Source: AP-15 sp963747735 (GTDB lineage: Bacteria; Pseudomonadota; Alphaproteobacteria; ATCC43930; CGMCC-115725). From it: a stretch of DNA of 64,000 nt. The DNA lies in NCBI GenBank assembly GCA_963747735.1, contig CAVVGE010000001.1, positions 310,001-374,000 on the forward strand, written 5' to 3'. The position numbers were made by a program, and so were the translations under genes. Shown one piece after another: positions 8,957 through 17,645 of this stretch (its first letter is position 1; each line of letters starts with the position of its first letter). Below the pieces are notes generated by a model. That model searched no databases and was not told the DNA's origin. It was given only the letters and a program-made list of their open reading frames with translations.

Positions 8957-9930
8957 CGGCGTGCTCCGGCAAAAGCGGCGGGCGGCGCGAGCCTAGCCGG
9001 CGCCCCGGCGCGAGTAAACCCGAGCCGGGCGACCCGCCGACCGCAGAGCTCACCCCAGCCGCAGCTTTCACCCCAGCCGCAGCTTTCACCTGCGAAACCG
9101 CGCCCGGCCTCCACCTCGTCGCCACCCCGATCGGCAATCTCGGCGACGTGACCATGCGGGCCCTCGCCGTGCTGCGCAGCGCCGACCGAGTCTGCTGCGA
9201 GGATACGCGGGTGACGGCAAAGCTGCTCGCCCGTTATGGCATCAAGGTGCGGCTCGCCCCGTATCACGACCGCAACGCCGAGGAGGCGCGGCCGGCGATC
9301 CTGGCGGCGCTGCGCCGCGGCGAGCGGGTGGCGCTGGTTTCCGACGCCGGGACGCCGCTCGTTTCCGACCCGGGCTACAAGCTGGTGCGCGCCGCCCTCG
9401 CGGAAAATTTACCGGTAACCGCCGCACCCGGCCCGTCGGCGGCGTTGACCGCGCTGATCCTCTCGGGCTTGCCGCCCGACGTGTTCCTGTTCGCCGGGTT
9501 TCTGCCGCCACGCAGCGCCGCGCGCCGCCGGGCGCTGCGGCATTGGGCGCCGCTCGCGGCAACCTTGATCTTTTACGAAGGCCCGTCGCGCCTCGCCGCG
9601 TCGCTCGCCGACATGGCCGAGATTCTCGGTGACAGGCCGGCCGCCCTCGCCCGCGAGCTGACCAAATTGCACGAGGAGGTGCGCCGCGACCGGCTCTCGG
9701 CGCTCGCCGCCCATTACCGTCAGTCGGGGCCGCCGCGCGGCGAAGCGGTGGTCGTTGTCGGCCCGTCCGCGCCATCGGTTCCGGCGCCGGACGAGGTCGA
9801 ATCGCGGCTGCGCGCGGCGCTCGGCGCTGTCGGCGTACGTGAGGCCGCCGCCAGGATCGCCGCCGAAACCGGCCTGCCGCGCCGCGAGCTTTATCGCCGC
9901 GCGCTGGCCCTGCGGGACGGCGCAGGATGA
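8923..9930 (+). CDS. rsmI: 16S rRNA (cytidine-1402-2'-O)-methyltransferase
   Basis: A tetrapyrrole-methylase-fold enzyme with family motifs GLHLVATPIGNLGDVT, CEDTRVTAKLL, ALVSDAGTPLVSDPG, AAPGPSAALTAL and FYEGPSRL. It methylates the ribose of C1402 in the decoding centre. The start is uncertain: there is no ATG before the methylase domain, and a GTG at 8923 lies inside the divergent LpoA-like gene. About 60 residues precede the domain, including a duplicated TPAAAF made by an 18-base direct repeat. The gene ends inside the ATG of yraN (ATGA). Confidence 0.88.
   Translation: MRRTEGYTNAATACSGKSGGRREPSRRPGASKPEPGDPPTAELTPAAAFTPAAAFTCETAPGLHLVATPIGNLGDVTMRALAVLRSADRVCCEDTRVTAKLLARYGIKVRLAPYHDRNAEEARPAILAALRRGERVALVSDAGTPLVSDPGYKLVRAALAENLPVTAAPGPSAALTALILSGLPPDVFLFAGFLPPRSAARRRALRHWAPLAATLIFYEGPSRLAASLADMAEILGDRPAALARELTKLHEEVRRDRLSALAAHYRQSGPPRGEAVVVVGPSAPSVPAPDEVESRLRAALGAVGVREAAARIAAETGLPRRELYRRALALRDGAG
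9051..9086 (+). repeat. 18-bp tandem duplication in the rsmI leader region
   Basis: Two adjacent identical 18-base units (caccccagccgcagcttt) at 9051-9068 and 9069-9086 encode TPAAAF twice, just before the methylase domain. Confidence 0.8.
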
Positions 9931-10316
9931 GGCAGAGCCGGGCCCGCGGCAGCCTCCAGCGCCGGCGCCAGGCGGAGCGCCGCGGCCGGGCGGCCGAGTG
10001 GCTCTGCTGCTGGTCGTTGCGGCTGCGCGGCTGGCGGATTGTCAAGCGCGGCTGGCGCTGCCCGGCGGGCGAGATCGACATCGTCGCGCGGCGCGGCCGG
10101 GTGCTTGCGGTGATCGAGGTCAAATCGCGCGGCCAGGTCGAGGATGCGGCGGCCGCGCTCACCCGGCGCCAGCGCCGGCGCATCGCTCGCGCCGCGCAAG
10201 CCTTTTTACAGGCACGGCCGGATCTCGGCGCCCTCGATCTCCGATTCGATGTGATGCTGGTGACGCGCCATCGGCTGCCGCGCCATTGGCCGGGCGCCTG
10301 GCAGGTTAAATCCTGA
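9927..10316 (+). CDS. YraN/UPF0102 family nuclease-fold protein
   Basis: A 129-residue protein with the family signature GEIDIVARRGRVLAVIEVKSR, i.e. the E-x-D...E-x-K catalytic core of the restriction-endonuclease fold, then RRRIARAAQAFL and LRFDVMLV. Its biological role is unsettled (Holliday-junction-like or DNA-uptake functions have been proposed). It overlaps rsmI by 4 bases, the standard rsmI–yraN arrangement in Proteobacteria. Confidence 0.88.
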   Translation: MRQSRARGSLQRRRQAERRGRAAEWLCCWSLRLRGWRIVKRGWRCPAGEIDIVARRGRVLAVIEVKSRGQVEDAAAALTRRQRRRIARAAQAFLQARPDLGALDLRFDVMLVTRHRLPRHWPGAWQVKS

Positions 10317-10475
10317 TGCGTCCGCGGTGCCGCAGCCGAGGAATCGCCTCGATCTCATCGCGCCGCGGCGCGACGGTGAGCCCGCAACCGCGCGGCTCGG
10401 GCCTGCCGCCGGTTGGAAGCCGACCGCTTTTGTCCGAAAATGCCTCCGGGGAGTTGTTTTCGCCGGGGGTGAGCC

Positions 10476-11183
10476 ATGTCGAGCCTGCGTCCATCGATGC
10501 GCCTTGCATTCGTCCTCGCTGCGCCGATCGCTGTCGGCGGGTGTGCCGCGGCCATCGTCGGCGGCATTGCCGCAGCCGGCGGGGCCGGCTATGCCGCAAA
10601 CCAGGAGCGTGGCGTCGGCGGCACCGCCAACGATTTCAAGATCAAGACCAATGTCCAGAATGCCTGGATCAAGGCCGACCCAAACTTGCAGGCCGACCTC
10701 AACGTGACCGTCTATGAAGGCCGCACTTTGTTGACCGGCAGCGTCCCGACGCCGCAAATGAAGGACGAGGCCAAGGCGGTCGCCGGCCAGGTGCCCGGTG
10801 TGCGCGTCGTTTATGACGAGATCGAGGTGGCGCCGCCCGAGAGCGCCTGGCGTTCGGCGAAGGATGCCTGGATCAGCACGCGGGTGCGTTCGGACCTTGT
10901 CTTCAACGGCAACATCCGTTCGGTCAACTACACGGTCGAAACCGTCAACGGCTCGGTCTATCTGATCGGCTCGGCGCGCAGCCAGTCGGAGCTGGACCAG
11001 GCGACGGCGGCGGCGCGGTATGTGCCGGATGTCAGGCGCGTCGTCTCCTATGTGCAGATTCGGCCGGGCGAGCCGCCGGGCGCGCAGCCGGCGCCGCCGC
11101 CTGCCGCCGATAGCGGACCCGGCCCAGGCCCGAGCGCCCCGGTCGCCGCGCCGACGACGCCGGTCGAAGTCCAGAAGCTGTGA
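10476..11183 (+). CDS. lipoprotein with two BON domains
   Basis: A 235-residue protein. The signal peptide ends in a lipobox (VGGC), then a glycine-rich stretch, BON domain 1 (about 50-120; VTVYEGRTLLTGSVPTPQ) and BON domain 2 (about 125-195; VETVNGSVYLIGSARSQ), ending in a Pro/Ala/Gly tail. BON lipoproteins (DolP/OsmY-like) bind phospholipid and protect the envelope. Its place after yraN matches the DolP neighbourhood in other Proteobacteria. A GGGGG-rich ribosome-binding region precedes the ATG. Confidence 0.88.
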   Translation: MSSLRPSMRLAFVLAAPIAVGGCAAAIVGGIAAAGGAGYAANQERGVGGTANDFKIKTNVQNAWIKADPNLQADLNVTVYEGRTLLTGSVPTPQMKDEAKAVAGQVPGVRVVYDEIEVAPPESAWRSAKDAWISTRVRSDLVFNGNIRSVNYTVETVNGSVYLIGSARSQSELDQATAAARYVPDVRRVVSYVQIRPGEPPGAQPAPPPAADSGPGPGPSAPVAAPTTPVEVQKL

Positions 11184-11194
11184 CCCGATAAGCC

Positions 11195-12043
11195 ATGCGC
11201 GCGCCGCCGGAAACCCCCGACCCGCAGGCTTGCGCCGAGTTTCTGCGCGACCTCGGGGCGTCGGGCGCGGCCGACCTGCCGATCGCCGAGGCCGCGCTGG
11301 CGCTCGCCTCGTTCGAGCGCCCGCGGGTCGATTTCGGCCGCTATCGCGAGCATCTGCGGCTCGTTGCCCGCGATGTGGCGCGCCATCCCGAAGCGGTCGG
11401 CGATGTCGCCGCACGCGCCCATGCGTTGAGCGAGATCATCCTGTTGAAATACGGCTACAGCGGCGACGAAGAGACCTACGACGATTTGCAGAACGCCAAT
11501 CTGATGCGGGTCATCGACCGCCGCAGAGGCCTGCCGGTGGCGCTCGGCATTCTCTTTATCGACATCGCCCGCGCCCAGGGCTGGGAGGCGGCCGGGCTCG
11601 CCTTCCCCGGCCATTTTCTGGTGCGGTTGTCCGATGGCGCGGAGCGGCTGATCCTCGACCCGTTTCATCAGGGGCAAATCTGCGCCGCCGCCGAATTGCG
11701 CGACCTCCTAAAGGCGCTCGGCGGCAGCGACAGCGAGTTGTCGCCCGAGCATTACGCGCCGGTTGCCGACCGCGAAGTATTGCTGCGCCTGCAAAACAAC
11801 ATAAAATCGCGGCTCATCCAGCAAAACCGCGAAGAGCGGGCGGCAAAAGTGCTGGAAACGATGCTGATGCTCGCTCCCGATTTTGCCGATTTATGGCGCG
11901 AGGCGGGCTTGCTCCACCACCGTCTCGGCAATCTGCGGGCAGCCGCCGCGGCCTTCGAGCAATTCGTTCTGCGCGCCCCCGACAGCCGCGCCCGCCACCA
12001 AGGGGCCGCGCTCCTCCAGCAATTGCGCACGCAATTGAATTGA
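11195..12043 (+). CDS. SirB1-family transglutaminase-like protein with TPR tail
   Basis: A 282-residue protein with the SirB1 N-terminal domain (YDDLQNANLMRVIDRRRGLPVALGILFIDIARAQGW) and FPGHFLVRL, followed by two TPR-like helical pairs from about residue 205 (LLRLQNNIKSRL, LWREAGLLHHRLGNL). SirB1 proteins have a transglutaminase-like fold without a proven activity. It starts 11 bases after the BON gene and is probably in the same transcript. Confidence 0.85.
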   Translation: MRAPPETPDPQACAEFLRDLGASGAADLPIAEAALALASFERPRVDFGRYREHLRLVARDVARHPEAVGDVAARAHALSEIILLKYGYSGDEETYDDLQNANLMRVIDRRRGLPVALGILFIDIARAQGWEAAGLAFPGHFLVRLSDGAERLILDPFHQGQICAAAELRDLLKALGGSDSELSPEHYAPVADREVLLRLQNNIKSRLIQQNREERAAKVLETMLMLAPDFADLWREAGLLHHRLGNLRAAAAAFEQFVLRAPDSRARHQGAALLQQLRTQLN

Positions 12044-12201
12044 AGAGTTCAGCCCCGAAGGTTGCGGCATCCAGAATGTCCAGCCGCAGCCATGTACGTT
12101 GTACGTCAAGCGTAACGGCCAAACAGGCAACCGCCCGATAATCCCGGTCTGCGGGCATCCGCTGTGGAGTAAGATGCCGGCTGGGATGGAAGGAGATCGG
12201 C

Positions 12202-13170
12202 ATGGGGCTTGCCGTTGCGATCCAGATGGACCCGATCGACACGATCAACATCGATGCGGATTCGACGTTTGCCCTCGCCCTCGAGGCGCAGGCGCGCGGC
12301 CATGCGCTGTTTCATTACCTGCCCGAGGCGCTGACGCTGCGCGACGGCCGGCTCTACGCCCGCGGCCGGCCTCTCGAAGTAGTTCGCCGCCATGGCCATC
12401 ACCACCGCTTTGGCGTCGTCGAAGAGCTCGATCTCGGCGGGCTCGACGTGATCCTGATGCGTCAGGATCCGCCTTTCGATATGGCCTATATCACCGCCAC
12501 GCACCTGCTCGAGCTGCTGCCCGAAGGCGGGCCGCTCGTGGTCAACGATCCGGCGGCGGTGCGCAATGCGCCGGAAAAGCTCTTTGTGCTGCGGTTCCGC
12601 GAGCTGATGCCGCCTACCCTCTTGACCCGCGACCGCGACGAGATCCGCGCCTTTTGGCGCGCGCACGGCGACATCATCCTAAAGCCGCTGTTCGGCAATG
12701 CCGGGGCCGGCGTCTTCCGGCTCCGCCCCGGCGACGAGAACCTGACGGCGCTGCTGGAGATGTACGAATCGATCCAGCGCGAGCCGGTCATGGTGCAGCG
12801 CTACCTGCCCGAGGTGCGCCAGGGCGACAAGCGCATCATCCTGGTCGAAGGCGAGCCGATGGGTGGCGTCATGCGCGTCCCCGCCGAAGGCGAGGCGCGC
12901 GCCAATCTGCATGTCGGCGGGCAGCCGGTGAAGACCGAATTGACCGCGCGCGAGCGCGAGATCTGCGCCGCGATCGGCCCGACCCTGCGCGCGCAGGGCC
13001 TGATTTTTGTCGGCATCGACGTGATCGGCGATTGGATCACCGAGATCAACGTCACCTCGCCGACCGGCATCCAGGAGATCGACCGGCTCGACGGCACCGA
13101 CATCGCGGCAAAGATCTGGGACGCGATCGAATTTCGCCTCGCCGCCCGCACCGACCGCCGCCCCGCCTGA
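12202..13170 (+). CDS. gshB: glutathione synthase
   Basis: A 322-residue ATP-grasp ligase that adds glycine to gamma-glutamylcysteine. Family segments are MRQDPPFDMAYITAT, NDPAAVRNAPEKLF, the glycine-rich ATP loop KPLFGNAGAGVFR, and the metal/substrate region FVGIDVIGDWITEINVTSPTG. Length is normal. A strong GGAG ribosome-binding site lies 6 bases before the ATG. The order BON–SirB1–gshB fits alphaproteobacterial neighbourhoods. Confidence 0.95.
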   Translation: MGLAVAIQMDPIDTINIDADSTFALALEAQARGHALFHYLPEALTLRDGRLYARGRPLEVVRRHGHHHRFGVVEELDLGGLDVILMRQDPPFDMAYITATHLLELLPEGGPLVVNDPAAVRNAPEKLFVLRFRELMPPTLLTRDRDEIRAFWRAHGDIILKPLFGNAGAGVFRLRPGDENLTALLEMYESIQREPVMVQRYLPEVRQGDKRIILVEGEPMGGVMRVPAEGEARANLHVGGQPVKTELTAREREICAAIGPTLRAQGLIFVGIDVIGDWITEINVTSPTGIQEIDRLDGTDIAAKIWDAIEFRLAARTDRRPA

Positions 13171-13283
13171 CACGGCACCGGCGAACGGGGGCAGACACGC
13201 CGCCCGGGCGGAAGAATCTGCTCAGCAACAATCGGCGGCCGCCCTATGCTCGCCAACGAAACGGGCCGAGGGAGAGCGGGCTG

Positions 13284-14561
13284 ATGGCCACCGGGCTGGT
13301 GGGATTGTGCCGCGGGCGCGTGCATTACGCCTGGGTCGTGCTGGCCGTCATGTTTTCGGCCACGCTCGCCGGGGTCGGGGTGCGCGCCGCGCCGGGCGTG
13401 ATGATCGTCCCGCTCGAGCATGCCTTCGGTTGGAATGTCGCGACGATCTCGGGCGCGGTTTCGGTCAACATCATTCTGATGGGCGCGGCCGGGCCGTTCC
13501 TGACCGGACTGATCGAATACGCCGGGCTGAAGCGCACCATCATCGGCTGCATGTTGACCTTGTTCGCCGGTGCCGCGCTGTCGAATTTTATGACTTCGCC
13601 GTGGCAGTTGTTCCTGACCTGGGGTGTGCTGGTCGGCATCGGCTCGGGCGCTGGCGCGGTCGGCATGGCGGCGGCGGTAGCGAACCGTTGGTTCACCCGC
13701 CGCACCGGCCTGGCGATGGGCTTGCTGACCGCGGCCAATGCGGCCGGCCAGCTGATCTTTCTGCCGCTCCTCGCAATGCTGGCCGAACGCTATGGCTGGC
13801 GCGGCGTGGCGCTGACGGTGACCGTGGCGATCGCCGCGATGGTGCCGGTCGTCGCGTTGCTGATGCCGGAATGGCCGGCGGATGCCGGCACCCTGCCCTA
13901 TGGCATGGAGACGGCAGCTCCGCGCCCGTCCCGCCCCCTCGGCAACCCGTTTGCCGTACCGCTGGCGACCCTGGCGCGCGCTTCGCATTCGCCCGATTTC
14001 TGGCTGCTGACCGGCAGCTTTGCGGTTTGCGGCCTGTCGACCAACGGCCTGATCAACACCCATCTGATCGCCTATTGCACGGACCACGGCATTTCGCAGA
14101 TCGGCGGGGCCGACATTCTGGCGGCGCTCGGCGTCTTCAGCCTGATCGGCGCCACCCTGTCGGGTTGGATGTGCGACCGCTTCAATCCGCGGGTGCTGCT
14201 GTTCTGGTATTACGGCTTGCGTGGCCTGTCGCTGATTGTCGTTCCGTTCACTGGCTTCGATGCCGTCAGCCTGTCGATCTTCGCAGTGTTTTACGGTCTC
14301 GACTGGGTCGCCACCGGCCCGGCCACTTTCGCGCTGGTGAACGAGATCTTCGGCCGGCGCGACACGCCGGTCATCGTCTCATGGATTTTCGCCGGCCACC
14401 AGATCGGCGGCGCCGTCGCCGCCTTTGGTGCCGGCGCGATCCGCAGCGCGACCGGCGACTATTTGCTGGCGTTCCTGACGAGCGGGCTGGCCTGTCTGCT
14501 CGCCTCGCTGCTGGTGCTGCGCGTCACTCGGCCGCTGCCGGTGCTTGCCGCCGCCGGGTAG
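13284..14561 (+). CDS. MFS transporter
   Basis: A 425-residue membrane protein with about 12 hydrophobic segments, starting HYAWVVLAVMFSATLAGVG, the usual opening of the monocarboxylate/oxalate-formate-antiporter-like branch of MFS. The inter-helix loop MCDRFNPRVLLFWYYGLRG resembles the D-R-x-x...R-R linker. Substrate unknown; small organic acid transport is an inference from the subgroup. GGAG lies 8 bases before the ATG. It precedes the nitrile hydratase-like operon on the same strand but is separated by 160 bases. Confidence 0.85.
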   Translation: MATGLVGLCRGRVHYAWVVLAVMFSATLAGVGVRAAPGVMIVPLEHAFGWNVATISGAVSVNIILMGAAGPFLTGLIEYAGLKRTIIGCMLTLFAGAALSNFMTSPWQLFLTWGVLVGIGSGAGAVGMAAAVANRWFTRRTGLAMGLLTAANAAGQLIFLPLLAMLAERYGWRGVALTVTVAIAAMVPVVALLMPEWPADAGTLPYGMETAAPRPSRPLGNPFAVPLATLARASHSPDFWLLTGSFAVCGLSTNGLINTHLIAYCTDHGISQIGGADILAALGVFSLIGATLSGWMCDRFNPRVLLFWYYGLRGLSLIVVPFTGFDAVSLSIFAVFYGLDWVATGPATFALVNEIFGRRDTPVIVSWIFAGHQIGGAVAAFGAGAIRSATGDYLLAFLTSGLACLLASLLVLRVTRPLPVLAAAG

Positions 14562-14721
14562 CGCGGCAGCCTTTGCCGCCCGGCGCCGTCAATGCGGCGG
14601 CATCGGGAGCCACACCGGCGGCTTGCCGGGGAATTGCATCCGCTGCAAAATGACATGTTCGGCCATCTTCTGAATGTGCGGCTGGTCTGCAATCACCTGC
14701 AAGCGAAGGAGCGAAGCGGCA

Positions 14722-15147
14722 ATGCCATCACGAAGAGACCTTCGACAATATTACGAAATCGGAGCTCAGTTGGCGCCGGCGATCCATCAGCATCAGGATT
14801 GGCCCTACGAGGTCGCGCATCCTCAATACGTGGCTTACATGGCACCTCCCCACGATGTGGGCGGCCAGACCGATGCGCCCGTCCGATACGAAGAAAAAGA
14901 GGAGGAGCTGTGGGAGCTGAACACCTATGTCACTTGCGAGGTGCTCGGCTGGAAGGGAGTGTGGAACTCCGAAGAAAGGCGGCGCCGGGGCAACAACGAT
15001 CTGGGTCTATCGCTCTACTACGGCCTCCCTTACTATGGACGCTGGATTTGGTCCGCAGCCCGAATGCTTGTCGACAAGAACCACGTCTCGCTGACTGAGC
15101 TGCTCGAAAAGATTGCAGAGGTGAAGGGCCGCCATGAAAAGCGCTGA
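14722..15147 (+). CDS. nitrile hydratase beta N-terminal-type subunit (thiocyanate hydrolase beta-like)
   Basis: A 141-residue protein aligned by eye with the N-terminal half of nitrile hydratase beta: helical DLRQYYEIGAQLAP, then KEEELWELNTYVTCEVLGWKGVWNSEERRR and LSLYYGLPYYGRWIWSAARMLVD. In thiocyanate hydrolase this half is a separate subunit (ScnB), as here. AAGGAGCG upstream of the ATG at 14722 decides the start. It overlaps the next gene by 14 bases. It should assemble with the following two subunits into a cobalt enzyme hydrating nitriles, thiocyanate or a related C-N substrate. Confidence 0.75.
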   Translation: MPSRRDLRQYYEIGAQLAPAIHQHQDWPYEVAHPQYVAYMAPPHDVGGQTDAPVRYEEKEEELWELNTYVTCEVLGWKGVWNSEERRRRGNNDLGLSLYYGLPYYGRWIWSAARMLVDKNHVSLTELLEKIAEVKGRHEKR

Positions 15148-15445
15148 AACCCGGAACGTGCCCGCTCGCTTCAATGTCGGCGATCGTGTTCGCGTAAAGG
15201 ATCTGCCAAACCTGTTTTACACCCGTACTCAAATGTATGTTCGGGGCGTCAGCGGCACGATTGCCGCCCGGACTTACGAAGACCTCATTCCAGAAGACGA
15301 GGCCTGGAATAGGGACGACGCGCAGCGCGAGCAGTTTTACATCGTTCGGATTCGGCAGAAGGACCTTTGGGAGGATTATCCGTTCGACAACGATACGTTG
15401 CAGACCGAATTGCCCGACCGCTGGCTCGAACCGATCGGCGATTGA
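15134..15445 (+). CDS. nitrile hydratase beta C-terminal-type subunit (thiocyanate hydrolase alpha-like)
   Basis: A 103-residue SH3-like barrel protein with the beta C-terminal signature RFNVGDRVRVKDL, QMYVRGVSGTIAAR, QFYIVRI and DNDTLQTELPDRWLEP. It corresponds to the ScnA subunit of thiocyanate hydrolase. It overlaps the preceding gene by 14 bases and is followed 25 bases later by the metal-binding subunit. Confidence 0.8.
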   Translation: MKSAETRNVPARFNVGDRVRVKDLPNLFYTRTQMYVRGVSGTIAARTYEDLIPEDEAWNRDDAQREQFYIVRIRQKDLWEDYPFDNDTLQTELPDRWLEPIGD

Positions 15446-15470
15446 TCACAGGAAGCAGGGAGTACGGGGC

Positions 15471-16195
15471 ATGCAACACTCGCACGAGCACGATCACGGC
15501 GATCACGAGCATCCAGCGGCGCCGATGGTCGAGGAAATTACCGACTTCGAGGTGCTCGAAATCGCCGTCCGTGAGCTGGCGATCGAAAAGGGCCTGTTCA
15601 CCGCCGAGGATCACCGGAAGTTTACAGAGTGGGCCGAATCGATCGGACCGGCGGCAGGCTCGCGACTCGTTGCAAAGGCATGGACCGACCCGGCATTCAA
15701 GGCCCGCGTGCTGGCCGATGCGGTTGCTGCCTGTCGCGAAATCGGCATCGACTGGACCGAGCCCACCGGCTCGGGGACCCCGAGCGACTATATGCAGCTG
15801 CGCGTCCTCGAAGATACGCCGACGCTGCATCACGTCATCGTCTGTACCCTGTGCTCGTGTTATCCGCGGCCGCTGCTCGGTCACTCGCCCTATTGGTACC
15901 GTTCGCCCAACTATCGTCGCAGGTTGGTGCACCGGCCGCGCCATGTGCTGGAGGAGTTCGGATTGATTCTCCCCCCGAGGTGGAAGTGCGGGTCGAGGAC
16001 TCCAATCAGAAGTGCCGCTTTATGGTCCTTCCCCCAAGACCCGCAGGCACCGAGACCTGGACGGAGGAGCAACTGGCAGAAATCGTGACCCGCGACTGCA
16101 TGATCGGCGTTGCCTTGCCGCGGCCCGATCGGAAGGCGGATGATGTTCGGCCGGTCCACAAGGCCAGCTTTCCGGTCCCCGATGAGCACCATTGA
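15471..16195 (+). CDS. cobalt-type nitrile hydratase alpha / thiocyanate hydrolase gamma-like subunit (one frameshift)
   Basis: Starts MQHSHEHDHGDHEH, a His-rich metal-scavenging N-terminus. The catalytic claw VCTLCSCYPRP is present; Thr rather than Ser between the first two Cys is the cobalt-type signature, and the second and third Cys are the ones oxidised in active enzymes. The frame breaks near 15965 (EEFGL to DSPPEVEVRVED); one missing G restores the conserved C-terminal domain that ends VHKASFPVPDEHH at 16195. The restored length, about 241, matches ScnC. Frameshift probably a consensus error. Confidence 0.8.
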
Positions 16196-16207
16196 AGGGG
16201 TCGGCCG

Positions 16208-16586
16208 GTGAACGGAGAAAATTCATCGGCCGCCTGCTGCCGCAGGCCAGGTCGAACTTTCACCGATCCCATTGCTGGAGACCATTCGAAACGGGGATAA
16301 GACCTGGGAAAAGCTCGCACCGCGTTACGGCGTAACCAACCCCGACCCGCCCTGGAGGGTCAGTCTTTATGCGACGTGCGAGTGTCTCGCGGCCGGTGGC
16401 GCTCTCCCTGCGCTGGAACGACGCCACGCTGAGGATCAACTCGGTGAGACCGTGTATAGTGGAACGCCCGCGCCCGAGCAACAGCTGTTGGCCTTGGCTC
16501 ACATCATGCTGAGCCGCGGGTTGCTGAGCGAAGAAGATCTCGCCGGTCGCCTCGATGCCGTCCGGTCTCGGCTCGAGACGTCCTAG
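16208..16586 (+). CDS. nitrile hydratase accessory / activator-like protein (probable frameshift near the start)
   Basis: The body (LSPIPLLETIRNGDKTWEKL... to ...EEDLAGRLDAVRSRLETS at 16586) resembles the small activators encoded after nitrile hydratase and thiocyanate hydrolase genes (P14K/P15K type), which deliver metal to the alpha subunit. A GTG at 16208 with an AAGGGG ribosome-binding site starts a frame VNGENSSA that must shift by one base to enter the body, so an extra base near 16230 is suspected. Otherwise translation would begin at TTG 16272. Confidence 0.6.
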
Positions 16587-16726
16587 TCGGAAAATGCAGC
16601 CGACCAAAAACATTGCTGCGAGCAATTCAATTCGTTCGGCAATGTAATTGACCCCAGGCAGCCCGGTATCAGCAGGCCGGCTCGCTCGACATCGAGCCGG
16701 CTGACTCTGACCCAGGAGTTCCAGCA

Positions 16727-16936
16727 ATGACCACTACCCCGTTGGTACCGACTGTCCAGCCGGTCGGCATTCCGATCCGCGAGGTGTTGCCGTGGGCAAT
16801 CCTCGGCGGCCTGGTTCTGATGCTGGCAATCTACTTTGTCGGCGCCGAACAGGGCGCCACCTCCATCATCCCTGGAATGTATGTGCACGAGTTTGTGCAT
16901 GACGGGCGCCACCTGCTCGGCTTCCCCTGCCACTGA
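16727..16936 (+). CDS. cbtB: cobalt uptake subunit CbtB
   Basis: A 69-residue single-span membrane protein (hydrophobic PWAILGGLVLMLAIYFV) with the diagnostic His-rich C-terminus MYVHEFVHDGRHLLGFPCH of CbtB. CbtAB is a proposed cobalt transporter, usually under cobalamin control. Here it lies directly after a cobalt-type nitrile hydratase-like operon, suggesting it supplies that enzyme. I see no clear cobalamin riboswitch in the short upstream gap. GGAG lies 8 bases before the ATG. Confidence 0.88.
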   Translation: MTTTPLVPTVQPVGIPIREVLPWAILGGLVLMLAIYFVGAEQGATSIIPGMYVHEFVHDGRHLLGFPCH

Positions 16937-16951
16937 GCGGAACCCTGCGCC

Positions 16952-17052
16952 ATGGCAGGGAGTCTGCTGTTGCGGGGGCGTTGATCGGCGTCATCGCCAG
17001 CTCACTCTGCTTCAGCTTTCTGCAGATCGTTGGCCAGCCGCAGGCAATGTAG
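16952..17052 (+). pseudogene. cbtA remnant, frameshifted and truncated
   Basis: MAGSLLLRG, then after adding one G to the five-G run GALIGVIASSLCF SFLQIVGQPQ, matches the first transmembrane segment of the CbtA cobalt transporter. The frame then ends AM-stop at 17052, and the remaining 200 or so residues are absent because ruvX follows on the other strand. A single-base error could explain the shift but not the loss of the rest, so this is a real truncation. Confidence 0.6.
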
Positions 17053-17083
17053 CCTTCGGTGGCGCATTCGCCCTCAATCCGCG

Positions 17084-17566
17084 TCAGGTTTGTGCGAGGC
17101 GGGCGGCGCCGGCGAGATAATCCAGGCATCCTTGCAGGATGTAGGCGGCGGCGACGCGGTCGACGATCTCGGCGCGCCGCTTGCGGGTCATGTCGGCGGC
17201 GATCATCTCGCGGGTGACGGCGGCGGTCGACATCCGCTCGTCCCAGAACGCCACCGGCAGATCGCGCAACGCCACGAGGTTGCGAGCGAACTGGCGCACC
17301 GATTGGGTGCGCGGCCCGTCGCCGCCGGCCAAGGTCAACGGCAGGCCGATGACGAGCCCGCCGACGCCGTGCCGGTCGATCGTCGAAAAAGCTGCGCCAT
17401 GTCCTCGCGAAAGCGCCGGCGGCGGATCGTGTCGAGCGGGCTGGCGACGAGGCGGCGCGATGTCGGAAAGCGCGAGGCCGATCGTCTTGGTGCCGACATC
17501 GAGCCCCAACAGCCGCTCGCCCGCCGCCACCGCTTCGGCGAGCGCCCTGCAATGGTCCAGGATCAT
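17084..17566 (-). CDS. ruvX: putative pre-16S rRNA nuclease RuvX/YqgF (two compensating frameshifts)
   Basis: An RNase H-fold protein with LLGLDVGTKTIGLALSD, GGLVIGLPLTLAGGDGPRTQSV and FWDERMSTAAV, the usual catalytic Asp/Glu set. The stretch between SDIA and FSTIDRH reads as nonsense (PPRRQPARHDPPP), but the adjacent frame reads RLVASPLDTIRRRRFREDM there. One extra G near 17451-17455 and one missing A in the run at 17386-17390 explain both shifts. The gene product is probably normal. Start ATG 17566 chosen from family length. Confidence 0.85.
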   Translation of the reverse strand: MILDHCRALAEAVAAGERLLGLDVGTKTIGLALSDIAPPRRQPARHDPPPALSRGHGAAFSTIDRHGVGGLVIGLPLTLAGGDGPRTQSVRQFARNLVALRDLPVAFWDERMSTAAVTREMIAADMTRKRRAEIVDRVAAAYILQGCLDYLAGAARLAQT

Positions 17567-17645
17567 GGCCGAGGATACGCCGCCAGACTTGACCGCGTCG
17601 ACGGTGCGGCCTAGGTATATCCCCAGTGGATATGCCTGGAAGCAG

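Noticed and set aside
16590..16726. Cobalamin riboswitch before cbtB
   Set aside because: The interval is only 140 bases and I could not find a convincing B12-box (GCCACTG-type) or the paired arms.
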